The position numbers were made by a program, and so were the translations under genes. Below the pieces are notes generated by a model. That model saw only the letters and a program-made list of their open reading frames with translations, had not been told where the DNA came from and searched no databases. DNA of 64,000 nt from Physcia stellaris (Eukaryota > Ascomycota > Lecanoromycetes > Caliciales > Physciaceae): positions 496,001-560,000 of the forward strand of contig JABSSW010000019.1 of NCBI GenBank assembly GCA_018902385.1. Reading direction: 5' to 3'. This document shows, piece by piece, positions 49,500 to 62,370 of this stretch (positions are counted from its first letter, which is position 1; the number at the start of each line of letters is the position of its first letter).

Positions 49500-50272
49500 G
49501 ATATAAATTTCGACGTTCATCGAATAAATTACTATATTATTCAAATATACGATGACGTTAATATCGAAACGAATCGTTAAAATTCTATTAATGAAATTTT
49601 GAAACGTCGTCGAAACGTTAATGAAATTGAAAAAAAATACGTTATATTCGAAATGATCATATCGAATACGAAAAATCGTTTTTCATTCGTTTTCATGTTT
49701 GATACGCAATCGATGATAAACAACAATCAAATCAATGTTGATATATTTGACGATTTTGTTGAGTTTATTTAAATTTTCATCGATTAACGATAAAGAATAT
49801 CTATTTTTTATCGTGAAAACATTAAGATTTTTGTAGTTCACGCATAATCGTAAATTATCGTTTTTTTGACGAACAAAATGAACGTTTCTGCAAAAAATTG
49901 TGAAAATCGAATGAAATCGTTAATTAAATGTTTCTCGATGTAAGCACGTAATACTCGAAACTCATTTTCGAATAAAAAATAAATTGATTCATGCGACGAT
50001 TTTTTGCTTTTTTTTAAATCAATAACATGATCGTTTGAATCATGATTCGATAATTCGTAAATTTTATTTTCGCTATCGAGTTCTTCATACGCTTTCAAGA
50101 TATCGAGAAAAGTGATTTTGACATCGAATTTTTCTTTCATTTCAATCAAAACAAACTTTATTTGAACTCGTTTTGAAATATGCATTTCATGTATGTCGAA
50201 TTGTTTGTCAATATATATTCGTACGAACATGAAATACGTTTCGATTTCGTTATCGATGACGTTTATAATCAA
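49500..50272 (-). pseudogene. pol remnant of element C: reverse transcriptase
   Basis: Minus-strand text runs from HVIDLKKSKKSSHESIYFL through FENEFRVLRAYIEKHLINDF to the reverse-transcriptase palm (VIVYLNNIVIYS, about 49530). Gypsy type. Fossil, broken; D cuts in just downstream. Confidence 0.78.
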
Positions 50273-50299
50273 TTATTTTGATTCGATGTTTTCGATACG

Positions 50300-50475
50300 T
50301 GCTAGAAATAGTCAGTTACTAAAAATCGATATCAATGAATGTAAGTCGATTGAATTGCTAACTAAAATAGAAATTTTCTTAAGTACAGCTAGTCAGTTTA
50401 GCGCGAACTAGCAATCATTAAACAACTATTTAGCGCGAGCTAGCAATCATCAAACAACTATCTGTGCTCGTATCG
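50300..50475 (-). repeat. Left LTR of element E
   Basis: 176 bases, pairs with 60037-60212; short for a gypsy LTR. It is the downstream LTR for the minus-strand element. Confidence 0.88.
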
Positions 50476-50809
50476 ACATTTCGCAACGAGAAAAAGCTCA
50501 ACGCTCACGCTGATTTCATGTTCACTTTGTTTGTGTTTCATATTCAGCGTTTTAACTTTTCGTGATCATTTTGTTAACGATGTATAAATTTCAGCGTCAG
50601 CGCTTTGCTCATTCATATTTTGCTCAATATTTCTTGAAAGCATCATGTTCGATGTTAATGTTCGATCGAAAGCGCTTTTCGCGAACGACGACGTAACAAA
50701 CGTTTAAAAAATTGCGTTCAACATTTTTGATCGTTGAATCGATATGTTGAATTATCAATTTGACTAAGTCAGAACGTTTGTTGATCAATGTGATTTTCAT
50801 TTTCGTTTT

Positions 50810-52644
50810 TTAATTTCGACAAATTCGATACGTTTCGATAAGCTCGTCGATTGCGACTTTTTCAACAACAAACATCGTACATTCATCGAAATTTGTTAAA
50901 ATGATTTCGATGCGCTGAAATAATTCAAAGATTTGATTGTCGAATTTTCGTGCGAAATTCAAAAAAATTTCGACGTTTTTTAATTTTTCGTTGAACAAAA
51001 AATCATGATATCGAAATTTGCTCAACTGAATATCAATGAACAATTCGTCGCTGTTTTCATTTTTTTTCGATTTGAACGTTTTGTTGAAATCAATTTTGAT
51101 GTTTTTGTCAATTGTTTTGTCAATTGTTTTGCTTTCGCTATTTTGTTTCTTTTTCGATTTGAGCGTTTTGATGAAATCAATTTTGATGTTTTTGTCAATT
51201 GTCTTGTCAATGTCGATTGATTTCATGCTTTTTTCGAATATTATTTTTTTGTTGATTTGCGCGTTATCAACGTTCTCGTCGTTGTCAAATTTTTCTGATT
51301 TTTTTTGTTGATAGCGAAATTTTTCTTTATTTGAATTTCGTTTTTCACGATTTCGTCATTCATCAAATCGCGAATCAATAAATGAATTTGCTTGCGTCGT
51401 TTGAATGCATTGACACGTTTCGTAATTCGTTTTTTTTTGAATTTTGTCGATTTTGTTCGTCGATATTGAATTTTCATCATCGACGTCGTTTTTGTTAACG
51501 ACGATTGAAAATATCGATTTTGTTTTGTTGTTATTGACGATCGAAAATGTTTGTTTTGTTTTGTTGTTATTGACGATAACAAAAACAATATTGAAATTTG
51601 CAAAATTAATTGCGTCGAAATCGAACGTGTTATCAAAATTTATGATTAATGCATCGTTGAATTTCGCAACGATAAAATCGTTGTTATTTTGCATTGCAAT
51701 TGACAATTTTGTCATGATATCACGTTGATTTTTCGACAAATTATCATATGTCATTTCGTTTTCATTTTTTCACAAAATATATGAATCGTTGTTTTGAATA
51801 AACGTTTGACGATAATATCACATTTTTGTTTCGTTATTGTATTTGACGATTTTTTTTTATGCGAACGATTATCGTGAATTTTTTTTTTGTTAACAAAATC
51901 GATCGAAAAACGTTGTTTTTTGATTTTGTTAAAAATGTCGTATTTGTTTTTCACGATTCAAAAAAATCGTCGAAAAGTATTATTATTTTTTTTGACAAAA
52001 CATTCAGTCAAATTGAATTTTCATTGAATGAATGAACGCACATTATAAAGATCGTATTCGAAAAATGTTTGATATACAAATCGATCGTGAAACATTTTTG
52101 CAATTTCGAAAACGATTGACGCGTTTCAATTAAGATTAATTAAAAGATGCATTTGACGATGTTGAAAACTGAATGTAATCATATTTGAATAACGATAAAT
52201 CAGTTTTAGCGACGAACAAAACGAAAATAAAAAATAAAAATGATAATTCGAAATGAAAATTCAAAATGAAAATTCAAAATGAAAATTCGCGATATTCGAT
52301 TAACGACGCGACAATGTCTATTAAGCGAAACGCTAAAATATTGAGCGAGATTGTTTAGTAATATCTAAATCACGAAAATGATAAAATTTACTCGTCGACG
52401 AAATCAACGTACGCATTTATTCAAAATGCGTTAATTTTTTGAGTCGATTTCTTTTGCGTTTTTGTTGATTTTCGACGACAATTTTGCTGAATTTATTTCG
52501 TTTGCGTTTTGAATTTTCGAAGTCGATGATATAAAGTCGATAACGCGAATCGTGTTTGAAATTGATGTAATTGATTGAAAATTGATTTTCTCGTAATTTT
52601 TCATCAAAATCATGAAATTCGTTAGAATTGATAATGATTTTCAT
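50810..52644 (-). pseudogene. 3' coding-like extension of element E
   Basis: After the integrase, minus-strand text continues with Lys/Asn/Asp-rich segments. At about 51060-51200 a unit of about 87 bases is duplicated (KTIDKNIKIDF occurs twice), and at about 51500-51590 a shorter unit recurs (VNNNKTK twice). No known domain. It may be the decayed tail of the integrase protein or a separate extra gene. Fossil, broken. Confidence 0.5.
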
Positions 52645-52899
52645 TCATCAAATTCAAATTCATAATCTAATCATTTTATCAGATATTTCACTATTTTGAT
52701 TTTGTCGTATTTTCGATTTTTTTCTTTTTCATCAACTTTTCTATCTCGTAAAATTTTTTTCAAAAGATGTTAAATGTGTTTTTCATTTCGACGACGTCGA
52801 AATGATTCGAACGAAATCGATTATAGAAATCGACGTCTTTTGACGTCGATTTCAATTGCATAATGAATATGACTGAATGAATTTGTCATTTGAACGACA

Positions 52900-54224
52900 A
52901 ATTCAATTCGTAAACAAATTTTTCTATTTTGCGTTTTATCAAAAACGATTCGATTTTTTGATTAAACAGTTTAGCATTGATTTGAAACGAAAAAAATATT
53001 CGTGATGTAAACGAAAATACGCTTTATTTTCGAAATTAAATTTCAAATGTTGATGACGTTTGTTATAGAAAATTTTAATTTTTGTTGTCGCGAAAACGAT
53101 GATTTCGTCAGTTTTTTCTGAAAAACAAAGCGATTTTTTCGAATTTCGATTTAGCGATTGAGATAGTCGTGTTTGACGATTGTCGTAAAACAAATGACAC
53201 GACTATCGCGATCATAATTTTTTGAATTGAAAATCGATAACGATTTGATTGAGAAATTTTTCGATGATTGCATACATTGTTGTTCAAATTGAATTGCAAA
53301 GTTGACAACGCGCTCATTCAATTCATATTGAAATTGACGATAATAAAAAATCGAAACGCAATTTTCATTGTTTGATTTGTACGTTTCGATTGATCGTTCG
53401 TTTGTGAATGATAAATCGTGTTCATGAGTAAACTAATGTTTAAACGTTTGAACATGATTCGTCAAAAATCGAAACAGAATTTTCGATTTCGATCGAAAAT
53501 GATTTTTGCTGAAATATTTTAATTTGTCAACAACAATCGATCGATCAAAGCGTTTGTTCATTCGTCGATTGATCATGTGCTTTTTTTGAATCAATAATGT
53601 TTTTCGAATGAATTTGTCAATAACGAACATGAGACAATCGAATTCGTGATTTTGTTTAAATAGAGTCAATACAAAATCAATCGATATTGTATGATAAAAC
53701 ATGTTGAAAATATTTATCGATGTTAGCTTTTCATAGAGTTTATGTCGTTTAGTTTGATTCAACTGACACGAAAAGCAATGACGAATGTAATTGATTAATC
53801 GTCTGAAAAATCGTCGTACGTAAACGATTTTTAGTCGATCGTAAATTCGATGATGATCGACATGAAAATTGTCGTCATATGCTAGTTTGAACACGTCGTG
53901 TATACTATTTTTCGATATGCATAGTTTAGATTGATCGTTCTTTACATAGTAAATAAAATCGTCGATAAATTGAAAATCGATTTCAGAAATCAAATATACT
54001 GAATTCGAAAATGATTTTTTATTTGATATCGTGATTTTATTCGACGACGAAACGAACGCTGTAAACGACACAAAAATGACGATTTTTGTAATTTCGTTTT
54101 CGCTAGAAAATGTCGACGTGAAAATGATCGTGAATGATTTCGCATTTGACATTTTTTCGATAATCGTCGATTTTTTGTTTGATAATCGATTTTTAGCGTC
54201 GTCGTTGACGAGACGTTTCAGCAA
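52900..54224 (-). pseudogene. Integrase remnant of element E
   Basis: Zinc-binding part (HVDHHRIYDRL and CFSCQLNQTKRHKLYEKL near 53730-53850), core (TISIDFVLTLF near 53680) and C-terminal part (NFENKAYFRLHHEYFF near 53000). Fossil, broken. Confidence 0.78.
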
Positions 54225-54298
54225 ATCGAGAATGATTTTTCAACTAACGTTTTTGATATTCGATGATGAGTTTTTGCGAAAATTCGATGACATCTCGA

Positions 54299-56814
54299 TT
54301 AGCGTAATTCGTATCGAGTTCTCATTGAAATCTGATTCATCGATGTGAGAATGATAATTTTCAAATCAAAACTATCGATTTTTGTATTTGAATTGAAATG
54401 ACGTACGATTGAAAATCGATTTAAAACGTTTGATACGATATTAGACTTTTCGACTTTATGAAAAACTCGAAGTCGAAATTGAAAAAAATAGATGTTGATT
54501 TTTATTAATTTGAAATTCAATTTATTCACATTGCTGAATGTCAATTTAGTTTGATTGACAATAATCGAATTTGCGACGTGATCGATGTAAATGACAATTG
54601 AATGTTGATTGCTCATGATCATCAAACGAAATTTACGAACAAATCATATTAGTGATGTCATTTTCAATTTCGTCGATCAGTAACGAGATTTTGCTGACGA
54701 TAATATCTTGTTTAAAAACATAATGAGTTCGACGTTCGTTCGTTTGAGCGAATTGTTGATAACAATCATTTTTTGTTCGTCTTTAAATTTAACGTGATAA
54801 ATCATAATGTCAAAATCGCGTTTTTGTTGACGTTCACGTCGATATACAGAATTTTAATTTTGTCGAAATGAATTAGAAACGTTGATCGACTAAAACGTTC
54901 TGTAGTTGATTAAAGACGTCTATTTCGATTCACGACGAGTCATCGATTGAAATACGTCGATTATGTTGTTGACGAAATCGTTTTTGTTAAATGCATGACG
55001 TAACAAACGAGTTTTACGTTTCTGTAATGACAAAATTTTTTGAACATAATATAATACGTATTGACGCAATCATTCGATTTTGTTTAAATAAATTTTCAGT
55101 TGTTTGAAAGTTTGAGAAAAAATTAAAACGAAAATAATTTCAAATTTATTCGTTGCGATAGTCAATTTTAAACTATCGATTCGCTGATTTAACAATGATA
55201 TGATCGAATAATCAAAAAAAATTTTGTTAATTTTGAGAATTATGTTCATGCGCTTGAAAAAAGCGAAAATTTGATTCAAATGTCGTAAATGTTTTTTTAA
55301 CGAGTTCGAAAATATTATTATGTCGTTTACATACGTTTTAGCAAAATGTCGATATTTTCGTAAAATCGAATCGATTTGTCGCTGAACGTAAACAAAAAAT
55401 TGCGATAATTCATGACAATTACGTTTTATTGTTCGTTGTTTCGATGATTGATCATTGTCAATTTGTGTTTATTCATTATTCGTATTAATCATTGATGAAA
55501 GAAATCGACACAATTCATCATCGATATGTACGAACAGTCGATAATTGTTGACAAAATGTCGAATTGTAACGACATAAAATAAACGTCGAACATGAAAATT
55601 TTATTTAAATCGCGAATATTTATTACAACGCGATTTTTGCGTTGTTCGTTGACAATACGTCATATTACGAAAATTGAATAATCATACGAAATAAATTGAC
55701 TAATTCACGTCATTTTGTTTTTTTTATGTAATCGATCGAACTTTTTGTCGACTACTTTCTTATTTTTCGAATTGAATGAATACATTTTGTTGATTTTCGA
55801 CTTAACGTCAAATAGAATAGATATAGACATTCATTGTTTTTCGAGCACATTGATCGTGTCGTCGATGTCACGTCAAATTTCAAAATAGATTTTCGCTATC
55901 GTGAAAAGTCGATTGTAAACAAACGAATCGTCAAAAACGATGATCTCGTTTGACATGACGATTTTCAACGAAATAGATAACACAATAGTTTCGAATATCG
56001 ATACATCAAATATTGAACTAGCTGACGAATTGATTTGCATAAAGATGATAGTCGAAAAAATGTTAAACGTAATAAAATCAGCGAAAACGTCGATTAGACT
56101 CATCATGATCACATTACGTAACGTTTTCGTTCAGTTACGTGACGAGACGATTGTTAAATGTCGATCGTCAAAAGAAACATGATAACAATTTTTTTTTCGA
56201 AATCGCGTAGCATGTCAATTTTGCATGCTTTAACAAAATTATTGATTTATTGATAGCGTTTCGTATTTGTACGACGACGAAATGAAAGCATCGATAATGT
56301 GATTGAAAAAATCATTTTCGAATTCTAATTGTTGAAAATTTTGCTTAGATTCGAAGTTGTAATTTCTATTTGTTGACAGATTTTGATCGCGTATTTTGAC
56401 AAATACAATTAAACAAATATGCGACGATATAGTGATTTTGTTAGCGAATTTTATTGTTCGCACAATGCGTTGATTTTTGAAAATCAATTTCATGAAAACT
56501 GTCAAATTGCTACAAACGAAAAAGATGATAATACGTTTGTTCATGTCAAATATTATTTGTTCGAATTTTAGAATATCGACATCGAACAAAGCGTGAGTTT
56601 TCAAATCATTCACTAAATGAATTTCACGACGAAAATGAGTTATAATTGATGATTGATTTGATAGCGTATCGACAACGTAAAAATTCAATTCTGTATATTT
56701 TGAGTTGTCATGTAATTTGTCGTCGATGTCATGTATTCGAATTGATTGTTTTGTTTTGTGAATTGTGAAATCGAATTTAATTTTCAATAAATATTTTTTG
56801 TCAATCAAAAACAT
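54299..56814 (-). pseudogene. Protease, reverse transcriptase and RNase H remnants of element E
   Basis: Protease region 56239-56814 (REIHLVNDLKTHALFDVDIL), reverse-transcriptase thumb/connection text at 55070-55279 and RNase H at 54299-54625 (HSIVIYIDHVANSIIVNQTK), in gypsy order. Fossil, broken. Confidence 0.78.
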
Positions 56815-58211
56815 AATACAGTCGATATTCGCGCAAATTTGACTAATTTGTCATTCAAACTGTGATTGATTTTTAATTTAACATAGTGTCATTTACGAAA
56901 ATTGAAATCGACGTCGAAAATAATGATAATTGTAAATTCGACGATCGATAGTATTTTGTCATCGATTGAGTGTTTGTGAAAAGCGTTCATTGATTCAATA
57001 GTCGACAAATTATTGACACGTTTTTGCGATAGATACGAACGTGACGATGTAATTTGTTGTTAAAATAAAAATCGATTTTGCACATTCGACACGTGTAATC
57101 AAAAAAATTACGTGATTAACGTTTGATTCGTCAACGTCAAATGAAAGTTTCGACGCGTTCATAGTCATCGAATCGTAATGAAAAACTGAATCGTTCAAAA
57201 AAACAGACTCAAATTGATTTTGATTTTTCTCGATGACAACAAAACGTTTCGCGACAATGTGTCAAACGAAAATAATATCGTTTATTGTTTTGTCGTCATA
57301 ATAAACGTTTTTATCGTTGACGTCAACGTCGTCGACGTTGACGCTATGATACACTGATTGAAACGAGCGAGCGTTGACGTTAAAAAATACAAATGATCGA
57401 CGATTCGAATTTGACGCGTTTTTTTTTTGTTGATTTCGTTGATTTTGATTCGAAAATCAACGATCAATTGTTTGCGTGTTGAAAAAATTGACAAAATCGA
57501 TTGCTGTTGCTGTACGTTTGAGAATCGATTTGTTGATTGCTGTTGTTGCATGTAAACACGATTTTGATTTCAAATTTGAGCATAATTTTGCGAAACATAA
57601 TTGTTTTGCGATACGAAATTCGAAAATTGAGCAAAAATGAAAATTGATTGAATGTCAAATCGAAAATAATCGTTTTAAATATATTTATCAACAACATTGT
57701 CGTCATATTCGACATTTGATTGATCGCGATCGCGATAGTTTATTTTCGACATGTCACATTGTAATTGTTTATTTTCACGTTGCTCGCGAGTGTTTTTATT
57801 TTTGACATTGATTTTTCGTCGATCAATTTGTTCGAAAAATTGTTTGTTAATCAATTTTCATCATGAATGTTTTCGATCATTCAAATTTCGTAAAAAATCA
57901 TTCAATTTGATGTCATTGATAGATTTATTGACGTGTAATTGAAAGTCAACGTCGAATTCGTTTCAAATTTGTAATAATTGATTGAATATTGACAATTCAG
58001 TTGATTTGTTTAATCGAATTATTTTTTGCGCGTATTTTTTAGATTCACGTTCATGTTGTGCATTCGTCATATTGTATGATTTTTTGACGAGTTTTTTCAT
58101 GATTTTAATTGACGATTTTCGAAATTTCTTTATTAAATATTTTTTTCATTGATTTAGATCTTGATTTAGTAACAAAAAATTTTTTTTCATGTTTGTAAAA
58201 AGTGACGTATA

Positions 58212-59042
58212 TCAGTTCAAAGCGTCATTTTTTAAACATTGAAAAAGATTGCGACGTACGATGTTTTCGTTTTTGATAACAACGAAATTTTTTATTTTAG
58301 TCATGAACAAATGAACGTCACGAAAAACGATATTTTCGTTAGTAGATTTCATAATCGCATCGATAATTACAAATTTGTCGTCATGAAACGAATCGAAAAA
58401 ATCAAGATGTTTTGATTGAAATTGATTATTGTTATTGTCATCATTGTCATTTTCAAATGAGTCGAATGAATCAAATAATTCAATTGATTTTTGTTGATTT
58501 CGTTGATTGATTTGTTGCATTTTTTGACGTATTTTTGTTTTAATATTTTCGATAGTTTGAATAACGACGACATTAACGACAATCGTGATAGTTGTTTGAA
58601 AAGTTGAATTCATGACGACAATTATTGAGTTAGATTTTATGAACTGATCGTATATGACTTTCTCGACTGACGTTTCGCGTGTAATAGTCGAATTGCTATC
58701 GATAAACAAATTGTTGTTGATTTGTTGATTATCGATAGTAAAACGATTGTTTGAATCGATAATAAATGAGTAATTTGAAACACGAGAAATTTTAACGTGA
58801 ACTTGATTTCGTTCGATTACGAAAATATCGTTTTCGTATCGAAATCGATTTTTTATACGTGAAACGATAATTTGAAATACAGTTGTTTTACGATTCGAAA
58901 TGATTGAAATATCATTAAATGTCGAATTGTCGTCAAATGTTTCGATTTTTTGTTTAGATTGAAAACTTTGATAAACAAATGTTTGTTTGTACTTTTCGAT
59001 TTTTTTAAAGAATCGTGAAGCGATCGTTTTAAAAATAAGCAA
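58212..59042 (-). pseudogene. gag-like remnant of element E
   Basis: A 276-codon open stretch on the minus strand, Asn/Ile/Asp-rich, upstream of the protease region. The position fits gag; no zinc knuckle was seen. Fossil. Confidence 0.5.
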
Positions 59043-60036
59043 TGTTGATAATTTACTTTGACGAATATTCTAGAAATTCGATTGACGCTATTCTGATTTT
59101 TCGAATTGTTGACGATTTTGTTGATCGAAAATTGATGTTTACAAAAATTATCACTGTCTGAATGATTTTTTTTTTGATAAAGTTTTTGTCAACGAATGAT
59201 TTGCTAGTTCAAACTCATGAAAATGTCACGCAATGACGACGATTTTTTTGTTCATCGATTGAGTTGAAATACGCGAAATCGAAATATCAAACGAAATCAA
59301 TTTGATTGTCTAATTAAAAATGTTTGTCATGTAATGACAAACTGATATACTACAATGATTTGTCAGTTAGAACAAATATTGCGTCAAGCGATGACAACAA
59401 AATGCAATGAAATGAACGTAACAAAAATAGATAAACAAAATGAGCGAGAAACTGTCTGAAACAATGACGAAATTTCTCGAAAAAACAAACGCTTAAAAGA
59501 AACAAACGTTAAAATAAAAATATTCGAACGACAAATTCGTTTGACGTGATTCGTCATCTAACAAATTCGAAAAGAATTGACAAAATGAAAAATCGTAAAT
59601 TAAATAGAAATCGATTGTTGATTTGAAAACGAAATTGTTGATGTAAAATTGTTTGAATTGAAATTTGCGAAAGATTTTTGAGAAACAGTTTTGTTGTTTA
59701 AATTGTTTTGTAAAGTCGATACGACGAAAATTTTTTTTGTTTCAAACTTTTCGACAACGAAATATTGAAATTGATAAACGCGCACGTTATGATTCGAACG
59801 TTTTGTCAATTCATTCGATTGTGAATGACGTGTCGAATTCATGAATAAATTGATTTTTCACGACAATTAAATCGACGATTTAAAATTGACAATTGACAAT
59901 GATTTGTCAAATTGATGAAATTGTTGAAACAATGCGTTTGACTGTTGACAAACTCGATTTGATTAAAACGACGTATTCGATCGACAATCAATGATGTCAA
60001 ATACGTAATACAAATCGAATTTATGATGTTATCATT

Positions 60037-60212
60037 TGTTGAAAATAGTCAATTACTAAAAATCGATATCAATGAGTGTAAGTCGATTGAATTGCTAACT
60101 AAAGTAGAAATTTTCTTAAATACAGTTAGTCAATTTAACGCGAGCTAGCAATCATCAAACAATTATCTAGCGCGAATTAACAATCATCAAGCAATTATCT
60201 GTGTTCGTATCA
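60037..60212 (-). repeat. Right LTR of element E
   Basis: 176 bases, pairs with 50300-50475. Confidence 0.88.
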
Positions 60213-60217
60213 ACACG

Positions 60218-61902
60218 ACATGTGATAAAAATGAAATGTTTTTTTTTGCAACGTCAAATTTTGATATTGTCGTCGTTTCAATTCATTTTGATTTTCGAAA
60301 ATTGTATTCAAAACATGTTTAACGTTAAATTTCAATTCAAATTCACGATCAGAAACGATTTTTCGAAAAAACGATTAATTTTTTTGACGTTTGACATTTC
60401 GAATTGTACGAAATAAACGTTATACGTTTTCAAACGATGATTGTCAATTGTTATGTATCACAGTTTAAAATTTCAAAACGACGAAAATTCAGTTTTTTCG
60501 CATAGACATGATTTATCAAATTAATTTTCGTTTTTGTATCGAATATTGTTTTCGATTCGTTTCAAATTTTGTTTTCGTTTTGTATGTTAATTTTGATTTT
60601 GACGCATTTACGAATCACGAATTTTTTAAATTTTTTGCGTCGTTTTTTTTTTTTTTGTTAACATGATTTTTGTTCATGTTTGAAAAAAACGACGTATCGA
60701 AATCGAAATTCGAAATTTTTTTTTTTTTTAACGATTTGAACGAAAATCATCAAATCGATTAATTTTTTGATTGTTCAAAAATTTGATCAACGAAAATGAT
60801 TTTGTTTTTTTTGTTTATGCAAATTTCGATTTGATGATTTGATTTGTCACAATTTATACAATTATTTTTGTTTTGAATTTTTTTGAATTCGTTGACGAAT
60901 CAACGATACATTGAAATATTTTTCGATTTGACTGATTCGTGATTCGAATTAATTTTGTTAATATTTTTTATTTTTTTATTTTTGAATTTCGCAATTTTGA
61001 ATTTTTCATTTTCGTTTTCGAAATTGTCAATATCGAACGAAATTTTACGTTTTTTGAAATTTTTGAATTTTTTTCAAAGTTTGAACGTTTTTTATACGTT
61101 TAAATCGTTCAAACAATTTCGTTTTTGTGAAATTTTTTTTTTTAAAAACATGCAACGAAATTTCAAACGTAATTCGTCACGAAAATCGTTGAATTTCATT
61201 GTTTTCGTGAATTTGAATTCGAATTTCAATTCAGCAAACATATTTATTCGTTCGACATTGTAATTTTTAATCGATTGATTGTGATTTTGTTTGTGTTTGC
61301 GATATTTTTTCAAAAAAATTTGTTACAACGTGATTGCTCGTTCGATGTCGTTTTTCAAAAAATTTTGAATTCGTTTCAAATGTATTGTTTGTTTGAATGA
61401 AAATCGATTTTTGCGTTTCAAAATTTGTTCGCATTGCTATTTGATTTAAAATAAATATCAACGTATGCGATTTTGATTAAATTCGAAAATTGAATTATAT
61501 GATTCACGTTGTTTTGCGTGAATTGATTTTTCATTTGTTTGCAATATTTTTTTCATTTTTTGTAATTTTTTTTTCATATTGATTCGATGTCGTTTCGATA
61601 ATTTTCATGACGAAAAATTTTCAAACAAAATCAAAAACAAAAATAGATGAAATAAAAACAAATGAAATAAAAATTACAAATTTCGAACGTTCAATATTTC
61701 GAGTTTGCAATTTGATTTTTTTTTATAATTTTTTTCGATTTGTTGTTTGTAATAAATCAATCAAAAAAATACGTCAACATTTTCGACAAATTCAAAAAAC
61801 AAATCATTATCAGAATTCGACATGATGTATGCGAAACAACAAAATTGTATTTTGTTAAATATACACGAGTGACATCATTTTGAAATATGATAACGATTAA
61901 AA
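60218..61902 (-). pseudogene. gag-side remnant of element C
   Basis: Between element E and the right LTR of C. Minus-strand open stretches at 61092-61461 are charged and gag-like, but no diagnostic motif was found. Fossil, broken. Confidence 0.4.
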
Positions 61903-62222
61903 TGTAAAACTCGTATTAAAAATAGTATAGTCTAATGAATTATTGACATCAAAAATGTATAATTTGAAATGTAATATATTGATTTATTAATCGTTACAAA
62001 ACAAATTACGTTTTGCAATTGTTTTTTATTCACATTTTATTTATTCAATCGTACGAATTCGATCGATTTCGACTGACAATATGAATTTGTTGAATTTATC
62101 GTTGATCGAATTGTAAAATGATTGAAATTGATTTTTTTCGAAATCATTCGAATTTCGATAATCGAATTGTTTGACGAGATGCGAATCGCATTTTCGAAAA
62201 TTTTGAATTTTTATTTTTTACA
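61903..62222 (-). repeat. Right LTR of element C
   Basis: 320 bases with TG...CA ends; followed by TTAAT and the rest of the B2 LTR. Confidence 0.92.
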
Positions 62223-62370
62223 TTAATTTTTTGACAAAATTAACGTGATTTGAAATTTGACGCTCGCACATTGTTTGCAATTTCATCATTTTGTACATAT
62301 TTGTTTTTGCAAATTTATTGTTTTCGTTTAACTAATCAATATTACGTTTATTCAAACACGATTCATGATA
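62223..62370 (+). repeat. Second part of the split left LTR of B2
   Basis: Matches the remaining part of the B LTR and ends with the same ATTCATGATA-type terminus; the B2 internal region begins directly after it. Confidence 0.88.

Larger units (their letters stand above)
50300..60212 (-). mobile_element. LTR element E, Ty3/gypsy, long, broken, nested in C
   Basis: Two 176-base LTRs at 50300-50475 and 60037-60212 bound 9.9 kb; the flanks ATACG (50295-50299) and ACACG (60213-60217) are a likely 5-bp duplication with one C/T difference. Coding parts lie on the minus strand: gag-like region 58212-59042, protease region 56239-56814, reverse transcriptase about 55050-55700, RNase H 54299-54625, integrase about 52940-54000, and then an unusual 3' stretch of about 2.4 kb with repeat-coded Lys/Asn-rich text. 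Each LTR contains an internal tandem pair around CTAGCAATCATCAAACAA. Broken with dozens of breaks. Confidence 0.88.
38430..62222 (-). mobile_element. LTR element C, Ty3/gypsy, broken, host to D and E
   Basis: LTRs of 317 and 320 bases (TGTAAAACTCG to TTTTTACA) lie at 38430-38746 and 61903-62222 with a TTAAT duplication (38425-38429 and 62223-62227). Gross length is 23.8 kb; without D and E it is about 6.6 kb, normal for gypsy. Coding parts are on the minus strand: gag-like region about 60220-61900, reverse transcriptase about 49500-50050, RNase H about 41560-41830, integrase zinc part about 40560-40700 and core 40182-40487. D separates the reverse transcriptase from RNase H, and E lies upstream of the reverse transcriptase. 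Broken with dozens of breaks. Confidence 0.9.
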
